Shown here in pieces: positions 8,145-17,218 of a DNA stretch of 64,000 bases. The notes beneath the pieces were generated by a model, which worked only from the letters and a program-made list of their open reading frames with translations, ran no database searches and was not told the DNA's origin. The DNA comes from Seohaeicola sp024304985 (GTDB taxonomy: Bacteria > Pseudomonadota > Alphaproteobacteria > Rhodobacterales > Rhodobacteraceae): contig NZ_JARAMP010000004.1 of NCBI RefSeq assembly GCF_028802875.1, positions 1-64,000 of the forward strand, written 5' to 3'. Numbering within the stretch: position 1 is the stretch's first letter; each line of letters begins with the position of its first letter. The translations under genes and the position numbers were made by a program.

Positions 8145-9658
8145 ACGATCAGGCTTTCTCCGGTCATCTCCGGCGGTTGCGGCAGCCCCATCAGTTCCAG
8201 AAGAGTGGGTGCCAGATCGGCCAGCCGTCCGGGTTTCAAGCTGACACCGGACGGCCCGCCCACAAGGGCAACGGGGACCGGGTTGAGTGTGTGGGCTGTG
8301 TGCGGCCCGCCCGTGTCGGGGTCTATCATGACCTCGCAATTGCCATGATCCGCCGTGACGATCATCGCGCCGCCCACCTGTTCCAGGGCGGCGACGACGC
8401 GGGCAAGCCCCTGGTCCACCGCCTCGCAAGCGGCGATGGCGGCTTTGAGATCGCCCGTATGCCCGACCATGTCGGGGTTCGCGTAATTGACGACGATCAG
8501 ATCGTAACCATCCTGGATCGCCTGCACGAAATGGTCAGTCACCTCAGCGCAGGACATTTCGGGTTGCAGGTCATAGGTTGCGACCTTGGGCGATGGAGCC
8601 ATATAGCGGTCCTCGCCTGTCTCGGGCTGTTCCTCGCCGCCGTTCAAAAAGAAGGTAACATGGGGGTATTTCTCGGTTTCGGCCAGCCGGAACTGGCGTT
8701 TGCCGTGCTTTGCCGCCCATTCGCCCAGCGTGTTCACGATCTCTCGGGAAGGAAAAACCGTCGTCATATAGGCGTTGTGCGCCTCGGAATACTCGACCAT
8801 GCCCAGACAGGCCGCCCAAACGGGGCGCGCGCCCGCGTCAAAGGCCGCAAAAAGCGGCGCGGCCATGGCCGCCAGGATCTCGCGCGCCCGGTCGGCACGG
8901 AAGTTGAGACAGAACAACCCGTCCCCATCGCGCGCGCCTGCATAGTCGCCGATCACGGTGGCCGTAATGAACTCGTCGGTTTCGGACCGGTTGTAACCCG
9001 CAGTCACGGCGGCATGGGCCGACGCCGCGTGAAGTCCCTTGGCATGGACCATCGCCTCATAGGCCTCGGCCACGCGCTCCCATCGGTTGTCGCGATCCAT
9101 CGTGAAATAGCGCCCGGTCAGCGTGCCGATCCTTGCCCCGTTCGGCATCGCTGCCTGAAGGTCCTCGAGGTAGCCATAGGCGGATTTGGGCGCCACATCA
9201 CGCCCGTCGGTCACAGCATGCAGCACTACGGGCACGCCTGCCTGCGTGATCGCGCGCATCGCCGCAAGGATATGGCTCATATGCCCGTGCACGCCCCCAT
9301 CCGACACCAGACCGATCAGATGCGCTGTCCCACCCGATGCTTTCAACGTGGCGATGAACGCTTGAAGGGCCGCGTTGGTGAAGAACGATCCATCCTCGAT
9401 CGCAAGGTCAATCTGGCCAAGGTCCATCGCCACCACGCGGCCTGCGCCGATATTGGTGTGCCCCACTTCGGAATTGCCCATCTGCCCGGTCGGCAGGCCC
9501 ACATCCGGACCATGTGTGATCAACAGGTTATGCGGACAGGTCGCGATGATCCGGTCGAAGGTCGGGGTGTTCGCCAATGCGGGGGCGTTCGCGGTGCGAT
9601 CTTCCCGGTGGCCCCAGCCGTCCAGAATGCACAGCACCACGGGTTTCGGGGTGGTCAT
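8141..9658 (-). CDS. gpmI: 2,3-bisphosphoglycerate-independent phosphoglycerate mutase
   Basis: A 505-residue enzyme interconverting 3- and 2-phosphoglycerate in glycolysis and gluconeogenesis, with two Mn ions. It starts with VVLCILDGWG (metal-binding D13) and has the catalytic serine in GQMGNSEVGH (S63). Later motifs VNYANPDMVGHTG and TADHGNCE supply further metal ligands. Length is standard for the family. It leads into the EnvC-like gene with a 4-base overlap. Confidence 0.96.
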   Translation of the reverse strand: MTTPKPVVLCILDGWGHREDRTANAPALANTPTFDRIIATCPHNLLITHGPDVGLPTGQMGNSEVGHTNIGAGRVVAMDLGQIDLAIEDGSFFTNAALQAFIATLKASGGTAHLIGLVSDGGVHGHMSHILAAMRAITQAGVPVVLHAVTDGRDVAPKSAYGYLEDLQAAMPNGARIGTLTGRYFTMDRDNRWERVAEAYEAMVHAKGLHAASAHAAVTAGYNRSETDEFITATVIGDYAGARDGDGLFCLNFRADRAREILAAMAAPLFAAFDAGARPVWAACLGMVEYSEAHNAYMTTVFPSREIVNTLGEWAAKHGKRQFRLAETEKYPHVTFFLNGGEEQPETGEDRYMAPSPKVATYDLQPEMSCAEVTDHFVQAIQDGYDLIVVNYANPDMVGHTGDLKAAIAACEAVDQGLARVVAALEQVGGAMIVTADHGNCEVMIDPDTGGPHTAHTLNPVPVALVGGPSGVSLKPGRLADLAPTLLELMGLPQPPEMTGESLIV

Positions 9659-9782
9659 CGTCCAGTTCTCCTGCCTGATAGGGTGCCTCTTACCCTGTTG
9701 CGGCGCAGGGGTGAACCTGTTTCAGGCGGATGCGACCCCATGCAGCGCCGGGATCGCGGTCGCAGGGATTTGAGGCGCGGGT

Positions 9783-11099
9783 TCAGTTCGACGTCCCTGT
9801 CAGGCCTTCGGGCTGCCCCACGACGACGAAACTCAGCGCCGCAGGGTCCAGCACCTCCCGCGCGACGCGGTTTACATCCTCCAGCGTGACGGCATTCACC
9901 TTGTCATTGCGGGTCGCGGCATAGTCGATGGGCAGGCCGCGCATCTGCATGCCGACGATGATGTTGGCAATCGTGCCGTTTCCGTCAAACCGCAGGGGAT
10001 AGGCCCCCGTCAGATAGGTCTTGGCGTTCTCCAGTTCCTCGGCAGTGACACCCTCGGTCTGCAACCGTGTCCATTCGGCGCGGATCACGTCCACCGCCTC
10101 GGCCACCCGGTCATTGGCAGATGCCACCGATCCGCCCCATGTCTGCGCGTGATCGCGGTCAGCCAGATAGGTGTAGATGCCATAGGTCAGGCCGCGCTTC
10201 TCGCGCACCTCGGTCATCAGGCGGCTTTCAAACCCGCCGCCGCCCAGAATGTGATCCAGAATGAAGGCAGCAAAGAAATCGGGGGCTTCCTGACCGACAC
10301 CCGGCTGGCCGAACAAAACAACAGATTGCGGGGTCGGAAAATCCACGACATCAACACCACCCGGAAAGACCGGATCTGCCGGCCCCGGCATGGCGGCACC
10401 CGTGGCGGGCAGGTCGCCCAGCAGCTTGTCCAGAAGGGTGCCAAGCTCGGCTTCCGTGATATCCCCCACGGCAGAGACATAGATGCGGTCCCGCGCCAGC
10501 GTTGCGGCATGGGCGGCGCGCAGATCGTCACGGGTCAGGGCGCTGACCGTTTCGATCGTACCATCCAGCGAGGAGGCATAGGGGTGATCCCCGAAGATCA
10601 GCCCGTCAAAGCGGCGCGCGGCGATGCTTTGCGGATTCTTCTCGTCCGACCGCAAGCCCGACAGGACCTGGGCACGGACCCGCTCGATGGCCTCGGCGTC
10701 GAAACGCGGCTGGATCAGCGACTGGCGCAGCAGATCGACCGCCGCATCCCGGTTTTCGGTCAGGAACTGGGCCGAGACGGACAGCGCGTCATCCGAAACG
10801 GAATAGCGGAACGAGGCGGCCAGGCCGTCGCGCGCGCGGGCAAAGGCGCGCGCGTCCATTTCGCCCGCACCCTCTTCCAGCAGCGCTGTCATCAGGTTGG
10901 TCGCCCCACGCTTGTCCATCGGTTCGACGGATGCGCCACCGCGAAAACGGACTTCCAGCGCGGTGAAGGGGATCGTGTGATCCTCGACCAGCCAGGCGGT
11001 GATGCCGCCGGGACTGACGACTTCCTTGATCTCGATCGCAGCGCGCGCGGGCAGCGCCGCCAGCGCCAGCATCAGCGGCAGAATGAAACGCATCATCAC
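9783..11099 (-). CDS. M16-family peptidase homologue lacking the zinc motif
   Basis: A 438-residue insulinase/PqqL-type protein with a signal peptide (ILPLMLALAALPARA). The HxxEH zinc site expected near residue 65-80 is replaced by NLMTALLEEG, so it should be proteolytically inactive. The C-terminal M16 half (GGGGFESRLMTEVREKRGLTYG) is well kept. It overlaps the upstream active M16 gene by four bases, and starts GTG-ATG-ATG. Such active/inactive pairs are thought to form heterodimers, like mitochondrial processing peptidase subunits; here it would be periplasmic. Confidence 0.88.
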   Translation of the reverse strand: MMMRFILPLMLALAALPARAAIEIKEVVSPGGITAWLVEDHTIPFTALEVRFRGGASVEPMDKRGATNLMTALLEEGAGEMDARAFARARDGLAASFRYSVSDDALSVSAQFLTENRDAAVDLLRQSLIQPRFDAEAIERVRAQVLSGLRSDEKNPQSIAARRFDGLIFGDHPYASSLDGTIETVSALTRDDLRAAHAATLARDRIYVSAVGDITEAELGTLLDKLLGDLPATGAAMPGPADPVFPGGVDVVDFPTPQSVVLFGQPGVGQEAPDFFAAFILDHILGGGGFESRLMTEVREKRGLTYGIYTYLADRDHAQTWGGSVASANDRVAEAVDVIRAEWTRLQTEGVTAEELENAKTYLTGAYPLRFDGNGTIANIIVGMQMRGLPIDYAATRNDKVNAVTLEDVNRVAREVLDPAALSFVVVGQPEGLTGTSN

Positions 11100-12442
11100 T
11101 GTGTCACCTCCTCGGCCATCAACCAGCCGGTCACGGCCTGCCTGCGATCCAGCACCATCCGCGCCGCCGCCATCACGTCGTCGGCAGTCACCGCCTGCAG
11201 GATGTCGGGCCAGGCCTGCACATCCTCGACCGTCAGGCCCTGCGTCAGGGCGCGACCATAGCGGTTGGCGATACTGTCCACGTTGTCGCGCGCATAGATC
11301 TGCGCGGCGCGCAGTTGCATCTTGATCCGGTCAAGCTGTTCGGGGTCCACCCCTGTCGTCAGAAACTCGGCCAGAACCTTGTCCATCGCGGCCTCGGCCT
11401 CCTCGAGCGTCACACCTTCGGAGGGCACGACAACAACGTCGAAGGTCGTCTTGTCCAGCGACATGCCGCTGTAGAATGCCCCGGTGAAGGTCGCGACCTG
11501 GCTGTCGAACTGCAAGGCCTCGGCCATCACCGATGTGGTGCCGGAGCCCAGCACCTCGGCCAGAATGGTCAGGGCGGCGGCGGTATCCTGCGCGCCGCTG
11601 TCGCGTTCGGGGGCCAGATAGGACCGGCTGACATAGGGCTGCGCCACCCGCGCATCGCGGAAGGTGATCCGGCGTTCAGCGGTCTGGGGCGGCTCGGTCG
11701 GGCGGAGGCGTTCGGGCAACGCGGGATTGGCGGGGATCGGCCCGTAATGCTCTTGGGCCAGCGCGCGGACCTCGTCGGGAGTCACATCCCCTGCGACCAC
11801 CAGAATGGCGTTGTTCGGCGCGTAGAACCGTTCGTAGAAGGCCAGTGCGTCATCGCGGTCCAGCGACACCATCTCATGACGCCAGCCGATGATCGGGACG
11901 CCATAGCGATGGTTGAGGTATTGCACCGCGTCCTTCTGCTCGCGGAACAGGGCGGCGGGGCTGTTCTCGACCCGCTGGTTACGCTCTTCGATGATGACCT
12001 CGCGCTCGGTCGCGATCTCGGCATCGTCAAGGCGCAGGTTGACCATGCGGTCCGCCTCCATCTGCATCATCAGACCCAGACGATCCGCCGCGACCCGCTG
12101 GAAATAGCCGGTATAATCATAGCTGGTGAACGCGTTGTCCTGTCCGCCGTTGCGCGCCACGGTGCGCGAAAACTCGCCCGACTCCATCGTCTCGGTCCGC
12201 TTGAACATCAGATGTTCCAGAAAATGCGCGATACCGGAGGCGCCAGCGGGTTCATCCGCGGACCCGGCCCGATACCAGACCATATGGACGACGACGGGCG
12301 CGCGATGATCCTCGATCACCACCACATCCATACCGTTATCGAGCGTGAAATGCGTGACCTGCTCATCAGCCATCGCAGGACGGGAAAGGCCCAGTGTCAG
12401 GCTCAGAGCCAGTGACACGGCGGCGGCAGTCAGTCGGAACAC
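11096..12442 (-). CDS. M16-family zinc peptidase (active subunit)
   Basis: A 448-residue periplasmic metallopeptidase with signal peptide (residues 1-25). The inverted zinc motif HFLEH is at residues 73-77, with the third ligand in the VIIEERNQR helix (E152/E153 region). The C-terminal M16 domain carries LGSGTTSVM and the later basic loop. It pairs with the inactive homologue immediately downstream. Substrates are unknown; the family degrades small unfolded peptides. Confidence 0.93.
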   Translation of the reverse strand: MFRLTAAAVSLALSLTLGLSRPAMADEQVTHFTLDNGMDVVVIEDHRAPVVVHMVWYRAGSADEPAGASGIAHFLEHLMFKRTETMESGEFSRTVARNGGQDNAFTSYDYTGYFQRVAADRLGLMMQMEADRMVNLRLDDAEIATEREVIIEERNQRVENSPAALFREQKDAVQYLNHRYGVPIIGWRHEMVSLDRDDALAFYERFYAPNNAILVVAGDVTPDEVRALAQEHYGPIPANPALPERLRPTEPPQTAERRITFRDARVAQPYVSRSYLAPERDSGAQDTAAALTILAEVLGSGTTSVMAEALQFDSQVATFTGAFYSGMSLDKTTFDVVVVPSEGVTLEEAEAAMDKVLAEFLTTGVDPEQLDRIKMQLRAAQIYARDNVDSIANRYGRALTQGLTVEDVQAWPDILQAVTADDVMAAARMVLDRRQAVTGWLMAEEVTQ

Positions 12443-12524
12443 GGGTGTCCTCCTCGGATTGGATCAATGCAAGGATAGGCAGTCGCCGTTCAACCGCAAC
12501 CCGGACTGACGCAGATGTGACGGA

Positions 12525-13061
12525 TCAGCGCCGCTCGGGCGGCGGTGCCGAGGGTGTGGCGACTCCCATCCGGCGGAAGCGGCGCAGTTCGGCATAGGGA
12601 TCGGTCATCTCGGACTGATAGACCTCGTGATAGCGGTCCACGTCGCGGAAAATGCGGAACTTCGTGAACCGCGAGCGGCTGCGCTGGAACTCGGCATCCT
12701 CGGCCGCAAGGGTCATGCGGATATCGCTTGAGATACCGTTGCGGGCGGCATGCTGCACCAGCGCCGCGTCCGACGCGGCGACGCCCTGCGGCACCAATGC
12801 ACCGGGGCGTCCGCCCAGAGCGGCCACACCATCGGCCAGCGGGTTCTGATCGGTCAGGTTGGAGCCGCCCGGAGTGGGCGCAGGCAGGCTGGCGACCTCG
12901 GTCGGCATCTCCAGCGGCTTGCCGGGCAGGACCGAGAATTCATCCGGCCCCGCGCCCATCGACCGCAGATTGCGCAGGTTGAGGTCTCCCTCGGGCCTTG
13001 AACAGGCCGACAAGGCCAGTATGGCCACCAAGATCATCCCATGCGGCAGACGCATTGCCAC
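12525..13061 (-). CDS. DUF3035 lipoprotein
   Basis: A 178-residue protein with a lipoprotein signal ending in LSAC (lipidated C20 after processing). The body contains GPDEFSVLPGKPLEMP, the hallmark of the DUF3035 family. Function is unknown. It lies 47 bases downstream of lspA, the peptidase that would process its own signal, and upstream of the M16 pair in the same direction. The C-terminal half is basic and probably helical. Confidence 0.85.
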   Translation of the reverse strand: MAMRLPHGMILVAILALSACSRPEGDLNLRNLRSMGAGPDEFSVLPGKPLEMPTEVASLPAPTPGGSNLTDQNPLADGVAALGGRPGALVPQGVAASDAALVQHAARNGISSDIRMTLAAEDAEFQRSRSRFTKFRIFRDVDRYHEVYQSEMTDPYAELRRFRRMGVATPSAPPPERR

Positions 13062-13108
13062 CCTCCTGACGTTATCGGTTCCAGCTTTAGACCATCAACG
13101 GCGGATCG

Positions 13109-13579
13109 TCACGGGGCCTTTTTCTCTGGCGTGAAAAGAACCAGACCAATCGCCCCGGCAAAGATCGAGATATCGGCGATATTGAACGCATAGGGATTCT
13201 CGATCCCGCAGCAGGACATGTTCAGGAAATCCGCGACCGCGCCATACAGGACACGGTCCACCACATTGCCCAAAGCACCGCCAACCAGCAACCCGGCCGA
13301 GATCAGACCCCAGCGTCCCGGCGGATCCCTGCGCACCCACCACAATACCCCACCGGAAATCACCAGCGCCACCGTGATCAACAGCCAGCGCGCCAGATCC
13401 GAGGCCTGCGCGAACAGTCCGAAATTGATTCCGTAATTCCACGCCATGCGCAGGTTCAGATAGGGCGGAAATACGTCGATCGCGCCCAGATAGGCCAGAT
13501 CCAGCAGGTGCACGACCAGATATTTCACCGCCTGATCGGCCACAAAGATCGCCAGCGCGACCCAGAATACCAGCCTCAT
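13109..13579 (-). CDS. lspA: Lipoprotein signal peptidase (signal peptidase II)
   Basis: A 156-residue inner-membrane aspartyl protease that cuts lipoprotein signal peptides. Four hydrophobic segments are visible (about residues 1-20, 48-62, 64-82, 130-150). The two catalytic aspartates fall in GNVVDRV (D108) and VADFLN (D117), and the NYGINFG motif precedes them. It follows purH and precedes a DUF3035 lipoprotein gene. Confidence 0.95.
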   Translation of the reverse strand: MRLVFWVALAIFVADQAVKYLVVHLLDLAYLGAIDVFPPYLNLRMAWNYGINFGLFAQASDLARWLLITVALVISGGVLWWVRRDPPGRWGLISAGLLVGGALGNVVDRVLYGAVADFLNMSCCGIENPYAFNIADISIFAGAIGLVLFTPEKKAP

Positions 13580-13622
13580 CTGTCCTCCTTGCCGCCGCGT
13601 CTGCCCTTGGGCGCGACTCCTG

Positions 13623-13644
13623 TTTCTTCTTGCCTCAAATATCC
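13623..13644 (+). repeat. Short extragenic repeat, copy 3 (ATATCC type)
   Basis: TTTCTTCTTGCC then TC then AAATATCC on the plus strand, between the purH stop and the lspA start (both minus-strand genes). It matches copies at 17137, 44316 and 54557. Confidence 0.6.
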
Positions 13645-13666
13645 CCGCGCGGCGCGCGGTCCCACT

Positions 13667-15259
13667 TCAGTGCCGGAAATGCCGCATCCCGGTAAAGACC
13701 ATCGCCAGACCCGCTGCATCCGCCGCCGCGATCACCTCGTCATCGCGCATCGACCCACCCGGCTGGATGACTGCCGTCGCCCCCGCCTCGGCTGCGGTCA
13801 GCAGGCCATCGGCAAAGGGAAAGAACGCGTCCGACGCCACGACCGACCCCTGCGTCAGCGGTGCCGACAGGCACAGCGCGTCTGCCATGTCCTGCGCCTT
13901 GCGCGCGGCGATGCGGCAACTGTCCACGCGGCTCATCTGCCCGGCACCCACGCCGACCGTAGCCCCGTCCTTGACATAGACGATGGCATTCGACTTCACA
14001 TGTTTCGCCACTTTCCACGCAAACAGCAGATCCGCCAGTTCCGCATCCGTCGGCGCGCGTTTCGTCACCACTTTCAGATCATCGGCTGTGATATGGCCAT
14101 TGTCCTTGTCCTGCACCAGATACCCGCCCGACACCTGACGCCATGTCAGTGCGGCCTCGGCCGGATTGGCAAGGCCCGGCGTGATCAGCAGGCGCAGGTT
14201 CTTTTTCGCGGCAAAGAGATCGCGCGCCCCCTGATCGGCACCGGGCGCGATGACGACCTCGGTAAAGATCTGCGCGATTTCCTCGGCCGTCGCGACGTCC
14301 AGCGTCCGGTTCAGCGCGATGATCCCGCCAAAGGCGCTGGTGCGGTCGCAATCGAAGGCGCGCGAATACGCCTCTCTCAGCGTGGCCCCGCGCGCCACAC
14401 CGCAGGGGTTGGCATGTTTGATGATCGCGCAGGCCGGCCCGTCAGATGGCGCGAATTCGCTGACCAGTTCGAACGCCGCATCCGTGTCGTTGATGTTGTT
14501 GTAGGACAGCTCCTTGCCCTGCAACTGCTTGGCCGTGGCCACGCCGGGGCGCGGATTGCCGTCCACATAGAAGGCCGCCCCCTGATGCGGGTTCTCGCCG
14601 TAACGCAGCCCTTGCGCCAGCTTGCCTGCCGTCACCCGGCGGCGCGGGCTGGCCTCGCCGATTGCCGCCGCCATCCAAGTAGAGACCGCTGCGTCATAAG
14701 CCCCGGTCCGCGCATAGGCGATCTGCGCCAACCGCTGCCGGAAAGCCAGGGAGGTCGCGCCGTCATGCGCGGCCAACTCGTCCAGAAACGGCTGATAATC
14801 CTCGACATCCACCACGACGTTGACGAAGGCATGGTTCTTGGCCGCCGCGCGGATCATCGCAGGGCCGCCGATGTCGATATTCTCGATGCAGGTGTCATAA
14901 TCGGCACCCTTGGCCACCGTCTCTTCGAACGGGTAGAGGTTCACGACCAAGAGGTCGATTTCCTTGATCCCGTGGGTGACCATCGCGCCGACATGGGCGT
15001 CATTGTCCCGCAGCGCCAGCAGCCCGCCATGCACCGCCGGGTGCAGGGTCTTGACCCGGCCATCCATCATCTCGGGAAAGCCCGTCACATCGGCCACATC
15101 CTTGACCACCAGCCCCGCCGCCCGCAGCGCCGCCGCCGATCCGCCCGTTGACAGCAGCTCGATCCCCCGCGCCGCCAGCGCATGCCCCAGGTCCAGCAGG
15201 CCGGTCTTGTCGGATACGGAAATCAGCGCGCGGCGCACTGGGTGCAGGTCGGTCGTCAT
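13667..15259 (-). CDS. purH: Bifunctional AICAR formyltransferase / IMP cyclohydrolase
   Basis: A 530-residue enzyme for the last two steps of IMP synthesis. The N-terminal IMP cyclohydrolase domain (about 1-200) starts RRALISVSDKTGLLDLG. The C-terminal AICAR formyltransferase domain contains LRYGENPHQ, KHANPCGVA and FADGLLTAAEAGATAVIQPGGS. Length is normal. It is transcribed toward lspA and follows a heparinase-like gene. Confidence 0.97.
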   Translation of the reverse strand: MTTDLHPVRRALISVSDKTGLLDLGHALAARGIELLSTGGSAAALRAAGLVVKDVADVTGFPEMMDGRVKTLHPAVHGGLLALRDNDAHVGAMVTHGIKEIDLLVVNLYPFEETVAKGADYDTCIENIDIGGPAMIRAAAKNHAFVNVVVDVEDYQPFLDELAAHDGATSLAFRQRLAQIAYARTGAYDAAVSTWMAAAIGEASPRRRVTAGKLAQGLRYGENPHQGAAFYVDGNPRPGVATAKQLQGKELSYNNINDTDAAFELVSEFAPSDGPACAIIKHANPCGVARGATLREAYSRAFDCDRTSAFGGIIALNRTLDVATAEEIAQIFTEVVIAPGADQGARDLFAAKKNLRLLITPGLANPAEAALTWRQVSGGYLVQDKDNGHITADDLKVVTKRAPTDAELADLLFAWKVAKHVKSNAIVYVKDGATVGVGAGQMSRVDSCRIAARKAQDMADALCLSAPLTQGSVVASDAFFPFADGLLTAAEAGATAVIQPGGSMRDDEVIAAADAAGLAMVFTGMRHFRH

Positions 15260-15301
15260 GGTTCTTGGCCCCCGAGGTCGTCGGCCCCTTATCGCAGGGG
15301 C

Positions 15302-17050
15302 CTAAAGTGTCACATCCATCTCGTCCCGGTTCAGGTCACGGATACTGATCGGCGTATCCTGCGCCTTGGTCAGCGACCACCGGGTGCGGGTCGCATAGTC
15401 CATCGCGCGACCGGATAAAACGATTTGTTTGGTCGCACGCGGGGCAAGACGTCCTTTTTCAAGGTAAACACTCGGCTCCAGCGACATCTCGGCCCGGCTG
15501 TCATGGCGGAACACCCACAACTCCCCGCTTTTCAGGGCCAGCGACACGGCTGTGCCGCCCATATCGACTTCGGCCTCGACCTCGGGATGCAGGTGAAAGC
15601 GGATGGCAAAGGGAATCCCCTGCAAACGCACGGCATCCATCTGCCGGTCAAAGGTCTTTTGCGCGGCACTGTTCAGCGCGATCAGCAGATCCTCACCCGC
15701 CAGCCCGCTGCCGTCGAAGGTCAGTTCCAGCGTGCGCGCATGGGTCAGGCCATGGGTGCGGACATAGCCGTCATGCCCACCCTGAAACCGCAGCCCGTCC
15801 GGGGCCTGTGACATCTCGACCGGCACATCGCGCGGAGTGTCCATCAGCCATTCGGCGCGCCCGGGGATGCCCCCTTTGGCCTTGCCCAGACGCGCGCTGG
15901 AGTAGCCCGCCAGTGTCAGTGTGGAATGGCTGGGGGTCGCGCGCCCGGCCCGCCGCCAGTCGGCACCGAACGCGGCACCCGACCCGCAATTGACCACGAC
16001 GGGCCGCCGCCCCGAGGTCAGCTCGAAGGCCAGTGTCGAGGCATGTGCATTGACCGAGGCCACACCCGCAGGGGGCGGTGCCGCATCCACGATGATACTG
16101 CTCCGCCCTGCCCCCAACCGGGCAAACCCCATGGACAGCCCCTCGGGCATGCGTCCCTTGGCGCCCGAGGCCGCCAGCGCCGCGTCCAGCCGCCCTTCAA
16201 GCCCGCGCCCGCCACCGTGGAACCGGGCCAGTCCGCCATCCGAATGGCGCAGGGTGCGCAGGCTTGGCGCGATACGGTCGATCGCCTCCAGCAGATCTGC
16301 GGGCACGCTGCGCCCGGCCTCGCTCAATGCAGCGGCCGACCATGTCAGAAGGGTAAAGACCTCCAGCAATTCCTCGGGGTTGCGGGTGGGTATGCCGCCC
16401 TGCGCGTCCACCTGGACCCGGCAATCGCGCGCCAGTGCGCGCATCGCCGGATCGACCAGCCGTTCCATCCCTTGCAACGACAGGCCCGCATAGATCATGC
16501 CCGTCAGCGCCTCGATGCGCGGCAGCCCCGGCGAGGCCGCGCGCCAGCGCCGCCCCAGAAAGATCGCCTGTTGCGCCAGTGACCGGTAAAAGGCTTCGGA
16601 CGCCGCCTTGTCCTGACCGCGCAGCACGAACAGCGCGTGATGGATCCAGCGGATGACCCGCCGTCCGGTCAGATCGGGTGTCCAGCCCGGTCCCTGCCCG
16701 CGCCCGAACCTGTCGATCCAGCCCCAGAGCCAGCTTTGCGCCAGTGACCGTGTCGCGCCGTCACCCACGGCGGCCAGATCGTCCATCCAGCCGAATCCGT
16801 GCAGTTCGTCCTCGAACAGGTCGTCCGGTGCCCCAATCTCCCACAGGGATTGTCCCGGCGCCTCGACAAGATGACCCGCGAACAGGTAGTTGCCCGCCAC
16901 AAGCTGCCGTCCGCGCGCGAAACTGCCGATGGTGCGAGGTTCGGGCTGGCTAACAAAGCCGGTGGCCGGGCGGCTCAGCGTGCTCAGCCGCGCATGAAAG
17001 CGGTGCATCCAGCGCCTGCGACGCGCCGAAAAGCTGTCGGGTCGGGACAT
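15302..17050 (-). CDS. Heparinase II/III family protein
   Basis: A 582-residue protein with an N-terminal alpha-helical part (WLWGWIDRFGRGQGPGW...) and a C-terminal heparinase II/III beta-sandwich (STLTLAGYSSARLGK, SGRRPVVVNCGSGAAFG). No signal peptide is evident, unlike secreted lyases. Homologues next to purH and rsmB are common in Rhodobacterales, but a true polysaccharide substrate is not known. It may act on a cell-envelope glycan, but this is inference. Confidence 0.85.
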   Translation of the reverse strand: MSRPDSFSARRRRWMHRFHARLSTLSRPATGFVSQPEPRTIGSFARGRQLVAGNYLFAGHLVEAPGQSLWEIGAPDDLFEDELHGFGWMDDLAAVGDGATRSLAQSWLWGWIDRFGRGQGPGWTPDLTGRRVIRWIHHALFVLRGQDKAASEAFYRSLAQQAIFLGRRWRAASPGLPRIEALTGMIYAGLSLQGMERLVDPAMRALARDCRVQVDAQGGIPTRNPEELLEVFTLLTWSAAALSEAGRSVPADLLEAIDRIAPSLRTLRHSDGGLARFHGGGRGLEGRLDAALAASGAKGRMPEGLSMGFARLGAGRSSIIVDAAPPPAGVASVNAHASTLAFELTSGRRPVVVNCGSGAAFGADWRRAGRATPSHSTLTLAGYSSARLGKAKGGIPGRAEWLMDTPRDVPVEMSQAPDGLRFQGGHDGYVRTHGLTHARTLELTFDGSGLAGEDLLIALNSAAQKTFDRQMDAVRLQGIPFAIRFHLHPEVEAEVDMGGTAVSLALKSGELWVFRHDSRAEMSLEPSVYLEKGRLAPRATKQIVLSGRAMDYATRTRWSLTKAQDTPISIRDLNRDEMDVTL

Positions 17051-17136
17051 TGCTCTGCCTCTCGCGCGGGTTGACGCGTCTTTGGGGCAGCATAGCGCGG
17101 CCCATTCTGCAAGTCACCGCTGAATTCCCCGGCGGG

Positions 17137-17160
17137 CTTCTTCTTGCCCGAAATATCCTC
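17137..17160 (+). repeat. Short extragenic repeat, copy 4 (ATATCC type)
   Basis: CTTCTTCTTGCC then CG then AAATATCC on the plus strand, in the gap between the rsmB stop and the heparinase-like gene start. GC-rich inverted bases (CGTTCAGCGCCGCTGAACG near 17170-17190) lie just beside it. Confidence 0.6.
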
Positions 17161-17218
17161 GGGGGAGGCGTTCAGCGCCGCTGAACGCCGGGGGCAGACG
17201 CCCCCGGCAAGGCCAGCC

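Noticed and set aside
3963..8348. A 1461-codon open frame on the plus strand
   Set aside because: It is antisense to the methyltransferase, rppH, ctpA and envC genes, which have clear motifs; long open shadow frames are expected in GC-rich coding DNA.
13623..17190. Extragenic repeats as intrinsic terminators
   Set aside because: They have no stem and no T-run, and some are reversed relative to the gene they follow.
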